A stretch of DNA of 35,458 bases from contig NZ_BOQN01000041.1 in the NCBI RefSeq assembly GCF_018332695.1, forward strand, positions 1-35,458, written 5' to 3'. This document shows positions 1 through 8,989 of this stretch, piece by piece. The stretch is from Paractinoplanes toevensis. Its GTDB lineage: Bacteria; Actinomycetota; Actinomycetes; Mycobacteriales; Micromonosporaceae. Each line of letters starts with the position of its first letter. Position 1 is the first letter of the stretch. The notes under the pieces were generated by a model, which was not told where the DNA came from, ran no database searches, and saw only the letters and a program-made list of their open reading frames with translations. Both the position numbers and the translations under genes were made by a program.

Positions 1-182
1 CGGCCCGCCAGGCTGGACCGGTCCGTCGGCGTTCGCCGGACCGGGACCGTCGGGGTCGGCCGGGCCGTCGGGGTTGGCGGGACCATCGGAGTTCGCCGGG
101 CCGTCGGCATCGGTCGGGCCGTCGGGATCGGTCGGGCCGTCGGGATCCGTCGGGCCATCGGGATCCGTCGGGCCATCGGGAT
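1..182 (-). repeat. 18-bp tandem repeat coding (T-D-P-D-G-P)n in the helicase
   Basis: Four consecutive 18-bp units are near-identical at 111-128, 129-146, 147-164 and 165-182. More degenerate units continue to the window edge. On the minus strand they encode TDPDGP hexapeptides, drifting to N-x-DGP and A-x-DGP. The array follows the last helicase motif and probably forms an acidic flexible linker toward a C-terminal domain outside the window. Confidence 0.85.
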
Positions 183-2844
183 CGGTGTCCCAGGGATCGG
201 GGTCCGGGGGCGGCGGGGTGTCGGGGTCGTCGCCGGGGGTGCGGCCCCGGATCGGGAGGGCCAGCTCGGTGAGGAAACGGCTGGGCTGCTCCTCGCCCTC
301 GGAACCGCCGACGCCGGCCGAGGCGACGGCCGTGACGATCAGGTGGCGGCGGGCCCGGGTGGTAGCCACGTAGAAGAGGCGGCGCTCCTCGTCGAGCAGC
401 GCCGACGTCTCGCCGACCACGGCGGCCGGGCCGCTGGTGGCGCGGCCCGCGAGATAGTCGACCAGGCGTTCCGAACCGAGCAGGCTGCCCCGCAGCCGCA
501 GGTCGGGCCAGATGCCCTCCTGCACGCCGGCCAGCACCACGACGTCCCACTCGAGGCCCTTGGCGGCATGGGCGGTGAGGAGCCGGACCGCCTCGCCACG
601 GTCGGCGCTCGGCGCGATCGAGTCGGCCGGCAGGTCCTGCCCGAGCACGTGGTCGAGGAAGACCTCGGTGCGCGCGCCGGGCAGCCGGTCGACGAACCGG
701 GCCGCCGCGTCGAACAGCACCACCATCGAGTCGAGGTCACGGTCGGCGGCTTCGGCCCGCCACTGCCGGGCACGCCCGGCGTCCGGGTCGTCGGAGGCGA
801 CCGGGCGGGTGCTCAGGCCGTACCACCGGTCGGCGAGACCGCTCTCCCGCCAGACCGTCCACAGCACCTGCTCGGCCGTGGCGCCCGGAACGGCCGCCGC
901 CTCCCGCGCGGTGGCGATGAGCCGGGCCACCGTCTGCGCCGGCTTGGCCCAGCGCCGTTCCACCATGTCCAGTCCGGCCGGGTCACGCACCGCGTCGACC
1001 AGCAGCTCGCCGGAGGGCCGCCGGTCCCCCGCGGCCAGCGCCAGCGCCCGGAGCCCCTGCCGCAGCCGCCGCTCGGCGAGCGGATCGGCCCCACCCAGCG
1101 ATGAGTGGAGCAGCGCGACCGCCGCCTCCTCATCGAGCAGTTCCGGCTGCAGCGCACACCGCAGGAGCAGCAAAAATGGCGCCACGGCGGGCTGCAGGTG
1201 CAGCGGCATGTCCTCGGCGTGCGTCACGGTCGGCACCCCGGCCGCGGCGAGCGCCCGCTGCATCGACGGCAGCTGCAACGAGGTCGACCGCAACACCACC
1301 GCCATGCGGGACCACGGCACCCCGTCGAGCAGATGCGCTTCACGCAGCGCATGCGCGACGTAGGCGGTCTCCGCGGTCGGCGACCGGAAGGTCCGCACCA
1401 CCGCCCCGGCCCGCTCCGCCCCGTCCCCCCGCGAACGCCCGGCCACATCACCCGCCGACGGACCCTGGCCGCTCTTGGCGCCCCCCGGCGCACCGCCGCC
1501 CGCCGCGCCCCCCGGCACACCGCCACCCGCCGCGCCACTCGGCGCATCGCCGGCCGTCTCAGCATCCGGAGTGGGGGCGGGATCCGCCGCAGAGACCTGC
1601 GGCGAGGAGAGGCCGTCGGCCGGCGCCTCCGCAGCGGAAACCACCTCAGAGCCAGGGGCCGCGGCGGGCGCAGAGCCGACGTCCGACGCGGAAGCCGTGC
1701 TGGCCCGGGACGCGGCGGCGTCCGATTCGGACTCCGCCGGCGGGAGGGGTGGGTGCATCGAGCGGTGGCTGATGGGGCCGCGCATGTGGCGGGACACTCG
1801 GGTGGTCGAGGTGAGCAGCGGGGCGGTGGCTCGGTAGTTCGTGTGCAAGGTGATGGTCTCGGCGACCGCGCCGGAGGCGGTGCGGAAGCGCTGGGGGAAC
1901 ACGGTTACGCCGGTGGGGTCGGCGCCGCGGAAGCCGTAGATCGACGAGTCCGGGTCGGCGAAGGCGACCAGGGGCTTTCCGCCGCCGGCCACCAGGTGGA
2001 GCAGCTCGATCTGGGCCGGGTCGGTGTCGGCCAGCTCGTCGACGTAGATGTAGGCGAGGCGGTTGCGCTCCGCGGTCAGCAGCTCGGGGTCGTCGGCCAG
2101 CAGGCCCGAGGCCGCCCGCACCAGCTCGGCCGGGTCGTAGGCCGACGAGCCTCGGGTCGTCACGTCGCGCAGGGCCAGCACCGCGACGTACTGCCGGAGG
2201 AAGCGGGCCGCGGCCGGCCAGTCGTCGCGGCCGACGCGCTCGCCGATGCGGGCCAGCTCGGCGGCGTCGATGCCGCGCTCGGCGGCCCGCTGCATCAGGT
2301 CGCGCAGCTGCTGGGCGAAGGCCTTGGTGGGCAGGGCGGGGCGTAGAGCCTCGGGCCAGCCGACCTCATCCGCGGTCTCCTCGTCGCCGACGGCCTCGAG
2401 AAGCTCCCGGATGATCAGGTCTTGCTCGGGACCGGTGAGCAGGCGCGGTGAGGGCTCACCACGCTCGGCGGCGGCCCGGCGGAGCAGGGCGAACGCATAG
2501 GCGTGGAAGGTGCGGACCAGGGGCTCGTGCACGATGCGGCCGGGGTCGTCGGCGATGCGGGCCTCGATGCGATCGCGCAGGGCCATGGCGCCGCGACGGC
2601 CGAACGTGAGGACCAGGATGCGCTCGGGGTCGACCCCCTCGGCGATGCGGGCGGCGACCGACTCGACCAGCGTGGTCGTCTTGCCGGTGCCGGGGCCGCC
2701 GACCACCAGCAGCGGGCCGTCGTCGTGGGCGGCGACATATCTCTGCAGCTCGTCGGCGTGCAGCGCGGGCACGGCGGGGCGGGGGCGCCGGACCAACCGG
2801 TAGGCAGGCCGGCGCACCGCGGGAGAGGAGGCCGGCGTGCTCAC
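1..2844 (-). CDS. UvrD/RecB-type ATP-dependent DNA helicase (AdnA/AdnB-like), 3' end outside window
   Basis: The frame is open from a GTG at 2844 to the window edge, giving 948 residues with no stop. Superfamily 1 helicase motifs are clear: Walker A GGPGTGKT at residues 49-56, a Walker B-like segment YVDELADTDPAQ, DPDSSIYGFRGAD (motif III-like), TNYRAT, and near base 575 LLTAHAAKGLEWDVVVLAG followed by LFYVATTRAR (motifs V/VI). Such proteins unwind DNA for recombinational repair. Actinobacterial AdnA and AdnB carry a C-terminal RecB-type nuclease, which would lie beyond the window. Two stretches look disordered: about residues 362-476 (Ala/Gly/Pro/Ser-rich, inserted between helicase motifs) and a terminal Asp-Pro-Asp-Gly-Pro repeat after the last helicase motif. 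The start has no good ribosome-binding site. A LacI-type gene lies 29 nt upstream on the same strand. First-in-operon position would suit AdnA, but AdnA and AdnB cannot be told apart here. Confidence 0.88.
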   Translation of the reverse strand, partial: MSTPASSPAVRRPAYRLVRRPRPAVPALHADELQRYVAAHDDGPLLVVGGPGTGKTTTLVESVAARIAEGVDPERILVLTFGRRGAMALRDRIEARIADDPGRIVHEPLVRTFHAYAFALLRRAAAERGEPSPRLLTGPEQDLIIRELLEAVGDEETADEVGWPEALRPALPTKAFAQQLRDLMQRAAERGIDAAELARIGERVGRDDWPAAARFLRQYVAVLALRDVTTRGSSAYDPAELVRAASGLLADDPELLTAERNRLAYIYVDELADTDPAQIELLHLVAGGGKPLVAFADPDSSIYGFRGADPTGVTVFPQRFRTASGAVAETITLHTNYRATAPLLTSTTRVSRHMRGPISHRSMHPPLPPAESESDAAASRASTASASDVGSAPAAAPGSEVVSAAEAPADGLSSPQVSAADPAPTPDAETAGDAPSGAAGGGVPGGAAGGGAPGGAKSGQGPSAGDVAGRSRGDGAERAGAVVRTFRSPTAETAYVAHALREAHLLDGVPWSRMAVVLRSTSLQLPSMQRALAAAGVPTVTHAEDMPLHLQPAVAPFLLLLRCALQPELLDEEAAVALLHSSLGGADPLAERRLRQGLRALALAAGDRRPSGELLVDAVRDPAGLDMVERRWAKPAQTVARLIATAREAAAVPGATAEQVLWTVWRESGLADRWYGLSTRPVASDDPDAGRARQWRAEAADRDLDSMVVLFDAAARFVDRLPGARTEVFLDHVLGQDLPADSIAPSADRGEAVRLLTAHAAKGLEWDVVVLAGVQEGIWPDLRLRGSLLGSERLVDYLAGRATSGPAAVVGETSALLDEERRLFYVATTRARRHLIVTAVASAGVGGSEGEEQPSRFLTELALPIRGRTPGDDPDTPPPPDPDPWDTDPDGPTDPDGPTDPDGPTDPDGPTDADGPANSDGPANPDGPADPDGPGPANADGPVQPGGP

Positions 2845-2873
2845 GGCATCAAGGAAACCACGGGGGTACGACG

Positions 2874-3887
2874 TTATTCAGCGGGCGGTCGACCGATCGA
2901 GGCACGGCGTCGCACCGGCATCGGCAGGCGCTGCACCGCGGGCTCGCCCGGTTGGCCGAGCAGTGTCTCGATCGCGCGCCAGCCGAGCTCGTAGTGCGGC
3001 AGCGCGATGCTGGTGAGCTGGGGTCGCAGCCAGGCGGCCAGGTCGGAATCGTCGAAGGAGATCACCGAGACGTCGTCCGGAATGCGCAGGCCGGCCTCGC
3101 GCAGCGCCTGATAGGCACCGAGCGCGACCCGGTCGTTGAGGCAGATCAGGGCCTGCGGCGTGAGGCCGTCGTCGAGGGCGCGGCAGACCGCGTCGTACGC
3201 CGAGTCGGGCCACCAGTTGCAGTCGATGGTGCCGGCCAGCCGCACCCCGGCGTCGCCGAGCCCCTCCTTGATGCCGGCGAGCCGCTCCCGGCTGGCGAAG
3301 ACCTGGTCACGAGTGTGCCCGACCAGATAGATCCCGGCCCGATGACCGGCGTCGAGGAGGGTGCGGGCGGCGTCCAGCCCGGCGGTCAGCTCGTCGGGGA
3401 CGACGGCCGGGTGCGCGCCCCGGGTGAGGCAGTTGAGCAGCACGACCTTCTGGCCGTGCAGCAACTTGGGCAGGCGGATGTTGCGGGTGAACATGCTGGC
3501 GTAGAGGAAACCGTCCACCTGCCGGTCGAGGAAGTCGGAGATCAGTTTCTCCTCGACGACCGGGTCGCCCTCGGTCTCGCCGATGAACAGCAGGTGCCCG
3601 TGCGCCACGGCGGCGGCCAGGCTGCCCTGGATGACGCGTCCGGCGTACGCCTCGGAAGCGATGGTGTCGGAGACCAGCGCGACCGTCTTCGTGACCTTGG
3701 TGCGCAGGCTGCGCGCCATGAGGTTGGGCCGGTAGTCCAGTTCCTGGGCCGCCCGCAGGACGCGCTGCCGGGCGTCCTCGGAGATGCGCATGTCTTTGTG
3801 GCGACCGGTCAGGACGAAGGAGGCCGTGCTGCGGGACACACCGGCCCGCTGTGCCACTTGGAGGAGAGTCGCCCGTTGCGGCGGCAT
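2874..3887 (-). CDS. LacI/GalR-family transcriptional regulator
   Basis: The protein has 337 residues, the usual length for the family. The N-terminus is a LacI helix-turn-helix (TLLQVAQRAGVSRSTASFVL), followed by the hinge-helix region YRPNLMARSLRT that inserts in the DNA minor groove. The rest is a periplasmic-binding-protein-like sensor domain: VALVSDTIASEAYAGRVIQG, ICLNDRVALGAYQAL, and DDVSVISFDDSDLAAWLRPQLTSIALP near the C-terminus. The ATG at 3887 was chosen because it places the helix-turn-helix at the N-terminus. A longer frame upstream (to 4193) has low-quality sequence and was not used. No sugar transporter or glycosidase is adjacent, so the ligand is unknown. The stop at 2874-2876 lies 29 nt before the helicase start, so the two may be co-transcribed. 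Confidence 0.9.
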   Translation of the reverse strand: MPPQRATLLQVAQRAGVSRSTASFVLTGRHKDMRISEDARQRVLRAAQELDYRPNLMARSLRTKVTKTVALVSDTIASEAYAGRVIQGSLAAAVAHGHLLFIGETEGDPVVEEKLISDFLDRQVDGFLYASMFTRNIRLPKLLHGQKVVLLNCLTRGAHPAVVPDELTAGLDAARTLLDAGHRAGIYLVGHTRDQVFASRERLAGIKEGLGDAGVRLAGTIDCNWWPDSAYDAVCRALDDGLTPQALICLNDRVALGAYQALREAGLRIPDDVSVISFDDSDLAAWLRPQLTSIALPHYELGWRAIETLLGQPGEPAVQRLPMPVRRRASIGRPPAE

Positions 3888-4161
3888 GTTCGCAGTGTTC
3901 CACGTCCGTGCAGAGTGCGCGAAACGCCGTAGTAGTGACTGATCGACATGCCTTGACGCGTACGGGTGCAAAGAGCAGCGTCGGACGAAAGCCCCCTGCC
4001 GGGCCGGCCGCGCCGCATCGCACCGGTTCGGCAGGGGCCGTTCCGCGCCCCGGCGAGTTGCGACCCCGTCGGGTGATCCGGCGCGAGCTGCACCGTGGCG
4101 CGTCCGGTGAGAGCGTGTCCGCGTGCGCCCCTGGAGATTCCGGCGGGCTCGCCGGGGCCCG
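3888..4161. other. intergenic region upstream of the LacI-type gene
   Basis: This stretch lies between the LacI-type start and the subtilase terminator. No convincing gene is seen on either strand. It should contain the LacI-type promoter, but no clear -35/-10 pair or long palindromic operator could be picked out. Confidence 0.4.
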
Positions 4162-4205
4162 CGGTCACGCCGGGTAGGTGTGGTGACACCCACCCGGCGT
4201 GACCG
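4162..4205 (-). terminator. long terminator hairpin after the subtilase operon
   Basis: The arms 4162-4181 and 4186-4205 form a 20-bp stem with a single mismatch around a 4-nt loop. It starts 8 nt after the subtilase stop codon on the minus strand. There is no U-tract, which is common for actinobacterial terminators. It probably ends the RHS-SUKH-subtilase transcript and may also block read-through toward the LacI-type gene. Confidence 0.8.
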
Positions 4206-4213
4206 TCAGAACC

Positions 4214-7200
4214 TCAGCTCCGGCTCAGCGCCGTGATCTGATCCTGGGTGAGGATGCCCTGGTAGAGCCGGACATCGTCGATGGCGCCGCTCCAGAAGTT
4301 GCCCTGCGCCGAGTTCCACCAGGCCCGGCCGATCGCGGTGTTGCCGGGGGCGAGCCAGAGCTTGCCCACCACCACTGTGTTCTTCAGGATGCCGTCCACG
4401 TACAGCTTGGCCGTGCCGGCCTCGGCGTCGTAGACGCCGACCAGGTGGGTCCAGCGGTTCAGCGTCATGCTGCCGGCGCCGGCGCCGACCCGGACGTACG
4501 AACCCGAGGTCGACAGGTTGGTCACCCCGAATTCCCACTCGTCGTTGTTCGGGTAGTAGAGCAGCGCGAACGGGGTGCGCTCGGTGCCGTCCTGGGCGAC
4601 GACCGTGCGGGACGTGCTCGCGTCGCTCAACTTGGCCCAGCCGGCGACCGTGAACGAACGGTCGGTCTGCAGGGCGGTGGGGGCGGCCGAGGCGTACGCC
4701 GTGGTGCCGTTGAAGTTGAGCCCGGCGCCGGTGTGCCCGGTCGTCCAGGTGGCTCCGGTCAGGGTGGCCGGCCGGGCGAACGCGGTGTCGTCGGCCGTCG
4801 AGGTGCCGTTGTTCTCGTTCATCGACCAGGACGCGACCAGCGTGGCCGCGGTGGACCGGTGCATCCCGTCGCCCTGGCCGAGCGCCGGGATCGAGAACCG
4901 CTGGTTGATCGTGCCGTTACAGGGATAGGTCTCGATCCGGCCGCCCGCGGCGACCAGGCCGTTCCCGTCCAGGCAGTAGTTGAGGGCCGGGTTGTAGATG
5001 GCTTCGCCGGGCCGGACCGCCCACTGCTGGGAGGCCGCCCCGCTGCACGCGGATAGCTGAGCCCACTTGTAGGTGCCGGTGCGGACCGGGCCGGCGGTGT
5101 CCAGGCAGAAGCCGTACGCCCGCAGCGTGCCGTCGCCCGGCGTGGTCCACTGCTGACTGCCGATGTCGGCGACGCAGGTCGCGGCCTGGATCTGGGCCGC
5201 GACGGCGGCGTTCTGGTCGGTCACGTCGACGCACAGGCCGGGATAGCCGCTGAGCAGCAGCGGACCGGTCCGGGCCTGCTTGACCGGCAGTTGCCACTGC
5301 TGATTGGCCGCGCCGTGGCAGCTGAACGTGTACAGCTGGAGTGCCCCCGTCGAGGGCAGGTCCAGGCAGGTGTTCTGGGCGGCGTTGTAGATCGTGCCGT
5401 CCGCCCGCGGCACCCACTGCTGCTGGTTCGTGCCGTTACAGGTCCAGGTGTAGATGAACTTGTAGGTGCCGCTGCGCACCGGGCCGTTGGCGTCCAGGCA
5501 GAGTCCGAAGATCCGGATGGTGCCGTCACCCGGCAGGGTGAACTGCTGGGCGTCGTTGCCCTTGCACGGGATGCCCTGCAGCTGGGCGCTCCGGGCGCGG
5601 CCCGCGTTGACCACGTCGATGCACAGGCCGCCGTTGCCGATGATCGCGCCGTAGCGGGCAACCGGTTTGTCGGCCCGCACCCGCACGTTGCGGAAGGTCA
5701 CCGGGTTGCCGGCGGCACTGCCCTGCAGACCGATGTACGCCGGGTCGAGCATCTTGCCGACCGCCGTGGCCAGGAAGTCGTTGACCACGACATCGTTGAG
5801 CTGGACCGTGATCCGCTTCCCGCTGACCGCGATGTCGACCGAGTTCCACTGCCCGGCCGGCTTCTGGGTCGACCGGATCGGCGCCCGGTTGGACGCGATA
5901 GCGCCGGTGGCCAGGGTGGCCGCGCCGTCCGGCCGGATCTGCACCTCGTATCCCCCGGCGGCGGAGAGCGTGCCGCTGGGCGGTGCGCCGAAGCCGAGCA
6001 TGACGCCCGAGTCCGACGAGTCGGAGGTGGTCTTGTAGTCCAGCCGCAGCGTGTACTCCGACGGCAGGTCCTCGGCCGGGTACCACATGAAGGCGTCGTT
6101 CGGGGTGGAGCTGAGTTCGCAGTTCGTGGTGGTGACCGTGCCGGCGGTGCCGGCCTGCCGCCACACCGCGCTCTGCGGTGAGCGCCCGTCGAACAGCGGG
6201 ACGAAGCCCGGCTCGGCATCGAGCGCACACGACCCGGTCTGCTCGGCCAGGGCCGGTCCGCCGGTGAAGTAACCGGTCACCGCGCCGACCAGGTGGGTGG
6301 AGGCGGCCCCGGCCCGGATCTCCACCTGGCCGCTGCCGCCGGTACGCGGGATCACGATGCTCTCGACCGCCTTGGCGGCTTCGAGACCATCGACGTCGGT
6401 CCGGCCGGAGGAACCGCGTTCGGCCGGGTGCACGGAGAGCGCGCCGACCCCGTCGGCCAGCCCGGTCAGGGTCAGCACCGGCGCGGTCACGTTACGCGGC
6501 ACGCCGGCCACGTCGCCGACCGAGAGCGGCACGACGCCGTTCTGGGCGATCTTCCCGGCCGTCGCGCCGGTCCCGGTACGGGTATCGAGCACCTTGGTGG
6601 CCCGCGGAAGCGGCACGAACTTGGCGCCGTTGCCGGGAGCGAACCAGCCGAGCACGTCGACGGCGGCCGAGGTGGTACCGGCCGCGTTACGGAGGCGGAT
6701 GGCCCCGTCGTCGCCGATGCCGGTCAGTGCCAGGCTGCTGCGGATGCTGTTCGGCGGGGTGTCCAGGGTGCCGGTCGTCGTCGGCAGCGTCTGCGGATAG
6801 ACCTGCAGGTAACCGAGCACGCTGCTCTCGGTCCCGTGCACGTTGAGCGCGACCGCGGTGGCGTTGTCCGGCACCCCGGCGACACCGCGGATCGGGATGG
6901 TCACCGTCTCGTTGGCGGCGAGCGGAGCCTTGTGGTTGCCGACGGTTGTCTGGGTGTCGAGGACTCGAACCGGGGCGTCCTCCGGAAAGTAGGTGCCGGA
7001 GCCGGTCGGGCTGAAGTAACCGATCAGGTCGACATAGAGGTCGGCCGTCCCGGCGTCGTTGCGGATGGTGATGGTGCGGGCCGCCGACAGCGGGACGATG
7101 GCCATGGTGGAGTGCTTGTCGGCGTTGAGCTCCAGGGTGGGCACGTCGCCGATGGTGTTGACGTCCCGGTAGAACCAGAGGCTGGTGCGGTTGGCCGAGA

Positions 7201-8986
7201 CCGCCGAGATGTTGATCGCCACCGCGGTGGTGTCGCCGGGCAGGTTCGCGATCGGCAACGTGAACACCTCACCGGCGGTGAACTGCCGCTGGTGACCACC
7301 GATCGCCGAGGTGGTGCCGAGCAGGCGGTACGGCGTCTGGATCGGGGTGAAGCCGTTGCCGGCCGCGGGCTGAGTGTCGTCGGCCGAGCCGAGTGCCAGC
7401 AGGCCGTGACCCCACTGGTTGTCGAACTTCGCCGGGTTGGTCCGCCCCTCCAGCATCGCCTCCACCTGACTGGCGTCCAGGCTGGGGTTGGCTCCGAGGA
7501 GCAACGCGGCGGCGCCCGCGACGTGCGCGGCCGCGGCCGAGGTGCCGGCCATCGTGGGGGCCGGGCCGTAGGTGTAGGTGGAGACGCCGGCCGGCCCGGT
7601 GATGTCGGGCTTGGTGCGGCCGTCCACGGTCGGGCCCTGCGAGCTGTAGTCGTCGACCCGGCCGCTGCCCACCGCACTGGCTCCGACGGCCATGGCGTAC
7701 GGGGAGGTGGCCGGCTCCAGGACGCTGCCCGACGCGACCGGGTAGGACAGGCTGATGGCGTCGCCCATCACGAACACATCGGCCTTGGTCGACGGGGATG
7801 GCGTCCGGGCCGCCACGTAGATCCAGTAGGTCTGCGACCCGCCGGACGTGTTGGTGATGGTGACCTGCTCGGTCGGCGGCAGCGGGGTGGCCGCGGTCGC
7901 CTGCGGGTTGGTCGACTGACCGACGATCGCGGTGTCGCCCGAGCCGGTCGGCACCCGGTTCGTCGACAGCACCATCAGGTCGAGGTCCTGCCGGGTGGTG
8001 GGCCAGGCGTCCCAGCGGAGGCTCACGGTCGCGGTGCCGCCCGGCGGAATGGTGAACCCGTTGCCCTGGGCGGTGCCGCTGACCTCGACGTACCCGTCGG
8101 TGTTGGCGTCCGCGGCCGGCCCGGACCAGTGCAGCTGGGCCTGGTTGCCGGCCGCTGCGACCCAGAGCACGCCGGCCTGGCGGGCCTGCTTGACCACCGC
8201 GGCGGGCGAGCCCCCGGCGCCGGTGCCGTCGCCGCGACCGGTGTTGGGGAAGCCGATGGCGGCGTTGATGACCTGCACGCCTTGACCGGTCAGCCATTCG
8301 ACGGCGGAGGCGAACGTCATCGAGTCGGGGGCGCAGGCCAGGTAGAGCTCGGCGCCGGGGGCCATGTCGTGCGCGACCTCGGCGACCGCGGTGCCGTGGC
8401 TCGATCCGTTCTCGGCCGGGCAGTCGTTGCCGTGCAGGGTCACGCCGACGGGAAGCTCGCCGGCGTCCCGCGCGTCGGAGAGGCCGTCGAAGCCGATGTC
8501 GACGATGCCGACCTTGACTCCGGCGCCGGTTTTGCCGCCCCGGATCCAGGCACCGGCACCGGACGTCTCGACGCCCTCGGAGGTGACCGCGAGCGGGAAG
8601 GCCCGGTCGGGCTGCCGGACGGCGGCGACCCCGGATTGCTTGGCCAGGGTGACCAGCTTGCCGCCGGGAACCGCGGCGCGGACCCGCTTGCCGCGGGTCT
8701 GCAGGACTTTGCCGCCGGCCTTCTTCACCGCCGCCTGGGCGGCGGCGGCCGTCGTTCCCTCGACATAGACGAAGGTACGGCCGGACCGGTCCCGGGCGGG
8801 GGTCTTGGTTCGGGCGAAGCGCTTGTCACCGATGGCCGGCAGCAGCCCGACATCGAGGGTGCGCGGGACGTCGGGCTGGACGTAGGAGGCCGGATCGGCT
8901 GGATCCGCCGAGGCGGGCCCGGCCAGGCCCACCACGGCCAATGCGGCGGCCAGAGCCGCCGCTGCTATCCCCCGTGTTGATTTCAA
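4214..8986 (-). CDS. secreted subtilase (S8 peptidase) with lectin and LamG modules
   Basis: The 1590-aa exported serine protease begins with a Sec signal peptide (MKSTRGIAAAALAAALAVVG, probable cleavage after ASA27) and an inhibitor-like propeptide to about residue 150. The S8 catalytic triad is Asp163 (GIVDIGFDG), His197 (SSHGTAVAEV) and Ser483 (GTSAAAAHVAG), with the oxyanion AGN between. An insertion before Ser483 looks like a beta-sandwich. Residues 545-910 hold three repeats of a domain ending in VDLIGYF/VDVLGWF/GAVTGYF. Residues 925-1109 resemble a DUF1080/laminin-G-like domain. Two ricin-type beta-trefoils follow (about 1109-1233 and 1238-1367, with QQW motifs and paired Cys), then a LamG domain (1380-1590). 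Translation starts at a TTG with GGGGAGG 8 nt upstream; a nearby ATG is out of frame. It begins 3 nt after the SUKH gene, so coupling is likely. The glycan-binding modules suggest action at a cell surface; the substrate is unknown. Confidence 0.88.
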   Translation of the reverse strand: MKSTRGIAAAALAAALAVVGLAGPASADPADPASYVQPDVPRTLDVGLLPAIGDKRFARTKTPARDRSGRTFVYVEGTTAAAAQAAVKKAGGKVLQTRGKRVRAAVPGGKLVTLAKQSGVAAVRQPDRAFPLAVTSEGVETSGAGAWIRGGKTGAGVKVGIVDIGFDGLSDARDAGELPVGVTLHGNDCPAENGSSHGTAVAEVAHDMAPGAELYLACAPDSMTFASAVEWLTGQGVQVINAAIGFPNTGRGDGTGAGGSPAAVVKQARQAGVLWVAAAGNQAQLHWSGPAADANTDGYVEVSGTAQGNGFTIPPGGTATVSLRWDAWPTTRQDLDLMVLSTNRVPTGSGDTAIVGQSTNPQATAATPLPPTEQVTITNTSGGSQTYWIYVAARTPSPSTKADVFVMGDAISLSYPVASGSVLEPATSPYAMAVGASAVGSGRVDDYSSQGPTVDGRTKPDITGPAGVSTYTYGPAPTMAGTSAAAAHVAGAAALLLGANPSLDASQVEAMLEGRTNPAKFDNQWGHGLLALGSADDTQPAAGNGFTPIQTPYRLLGTTSAIGGHQRQFTAGEVFTLPIANLPGDTTAVAINISAVSANRTSLWFYRDVNTIGDVPTLELNADKHSTMAIVPLSAARTITIRNDAGTADLYVDLIGYFSPTGSGTYFPEDAPVRVLDTQTTVGNHKAPLAANETVTIPIRGVAGVPDNATAVALNVHGTESSVLGYLQVYPQTLPTTTGTLDTPPNSIRSSLALTGIGDDGAIRLRNAAGTTSAAVDVLGWFAPGNGAKFVPLPRATKVLDTRTGTGATAGKIAQNGVVPLSVGDVAGVPRNVTAPVLTLTGLADGVGALSVHPAERGSSGRTDVDGLEAAKAVESIVIPRTGGSGQVEIRAGAASTHLVGAVTGYFTGGPALAEQTGSCALDAEPGFVPLFDGRSPQSAVWRQAGTAGTVTTTNCELSSTPNDAFMWYPAEDLPSEYTLRLDYKTTSDSSDSGVMLGFGAPPSGTLSAAGGYEVQIRPDGAATLATGAIASNRAPIRSTQKPAGQWNSVDIAVSGKRITVQLNDVVVNDFLATAVGKMLDPAYIGLQGSAAGNPVTFRNVRVRADKPVARYGAIIGNGGLCIDVVNAGRARSAQLQGIPCKGNDAQQFTLPGDGTIRIFGLCLDANGPVRSGTYKFIYTWTCNGTNQQQWVPRADGTIYNAAQNTCLDLPSTGALQLYTFSCHGAANQQWQLPVKQARTGPLLLSGYPGLCVDVTDQNAAVAAQIQAATCVADIGSQQWTTPGDGTLRAYGFCLDTAGPVRTGTYKWAQLSACSGAASQQWAVRPGEAIYNPALNYCLDGNGLVAAGGRIETYPCNGTINQRFSIPALGQGDGMHRSTAATLVASWSMNENNGTSTADDTAFARPATLTGATWTTGHTGAGLNFNGTTAYASAAPTALQTDRSFTVAGWAKLSDASTSRTVVAQDGTERTPFALLYYPNNDEWEFGVTNLSTSGSYVRVGAGAGSMTLNRWTHLVGVYDAEAGTAKLYVDGILKNTVVVGKLWLAPGNTAIGRAWWNSAQGNFWSGAIDDVRLYQGILTQDQITALSRS

Positions 8987-8989
8987 AGT

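Noticed and set aside
74..373. Collagen-like Gly-Pro-Ser-Gly-Ser-Val repeat protein on the plus strand
   Set aside because: It is the opposite-strand reading of the helicase DPDG repeat; the minus frame continues a conserved helicase.
6293..8980. 895-codon open frame on the plus strand
   Set aside because: Antisense to the subtilase, which has clear catalytic motifs; no recognisable domain.
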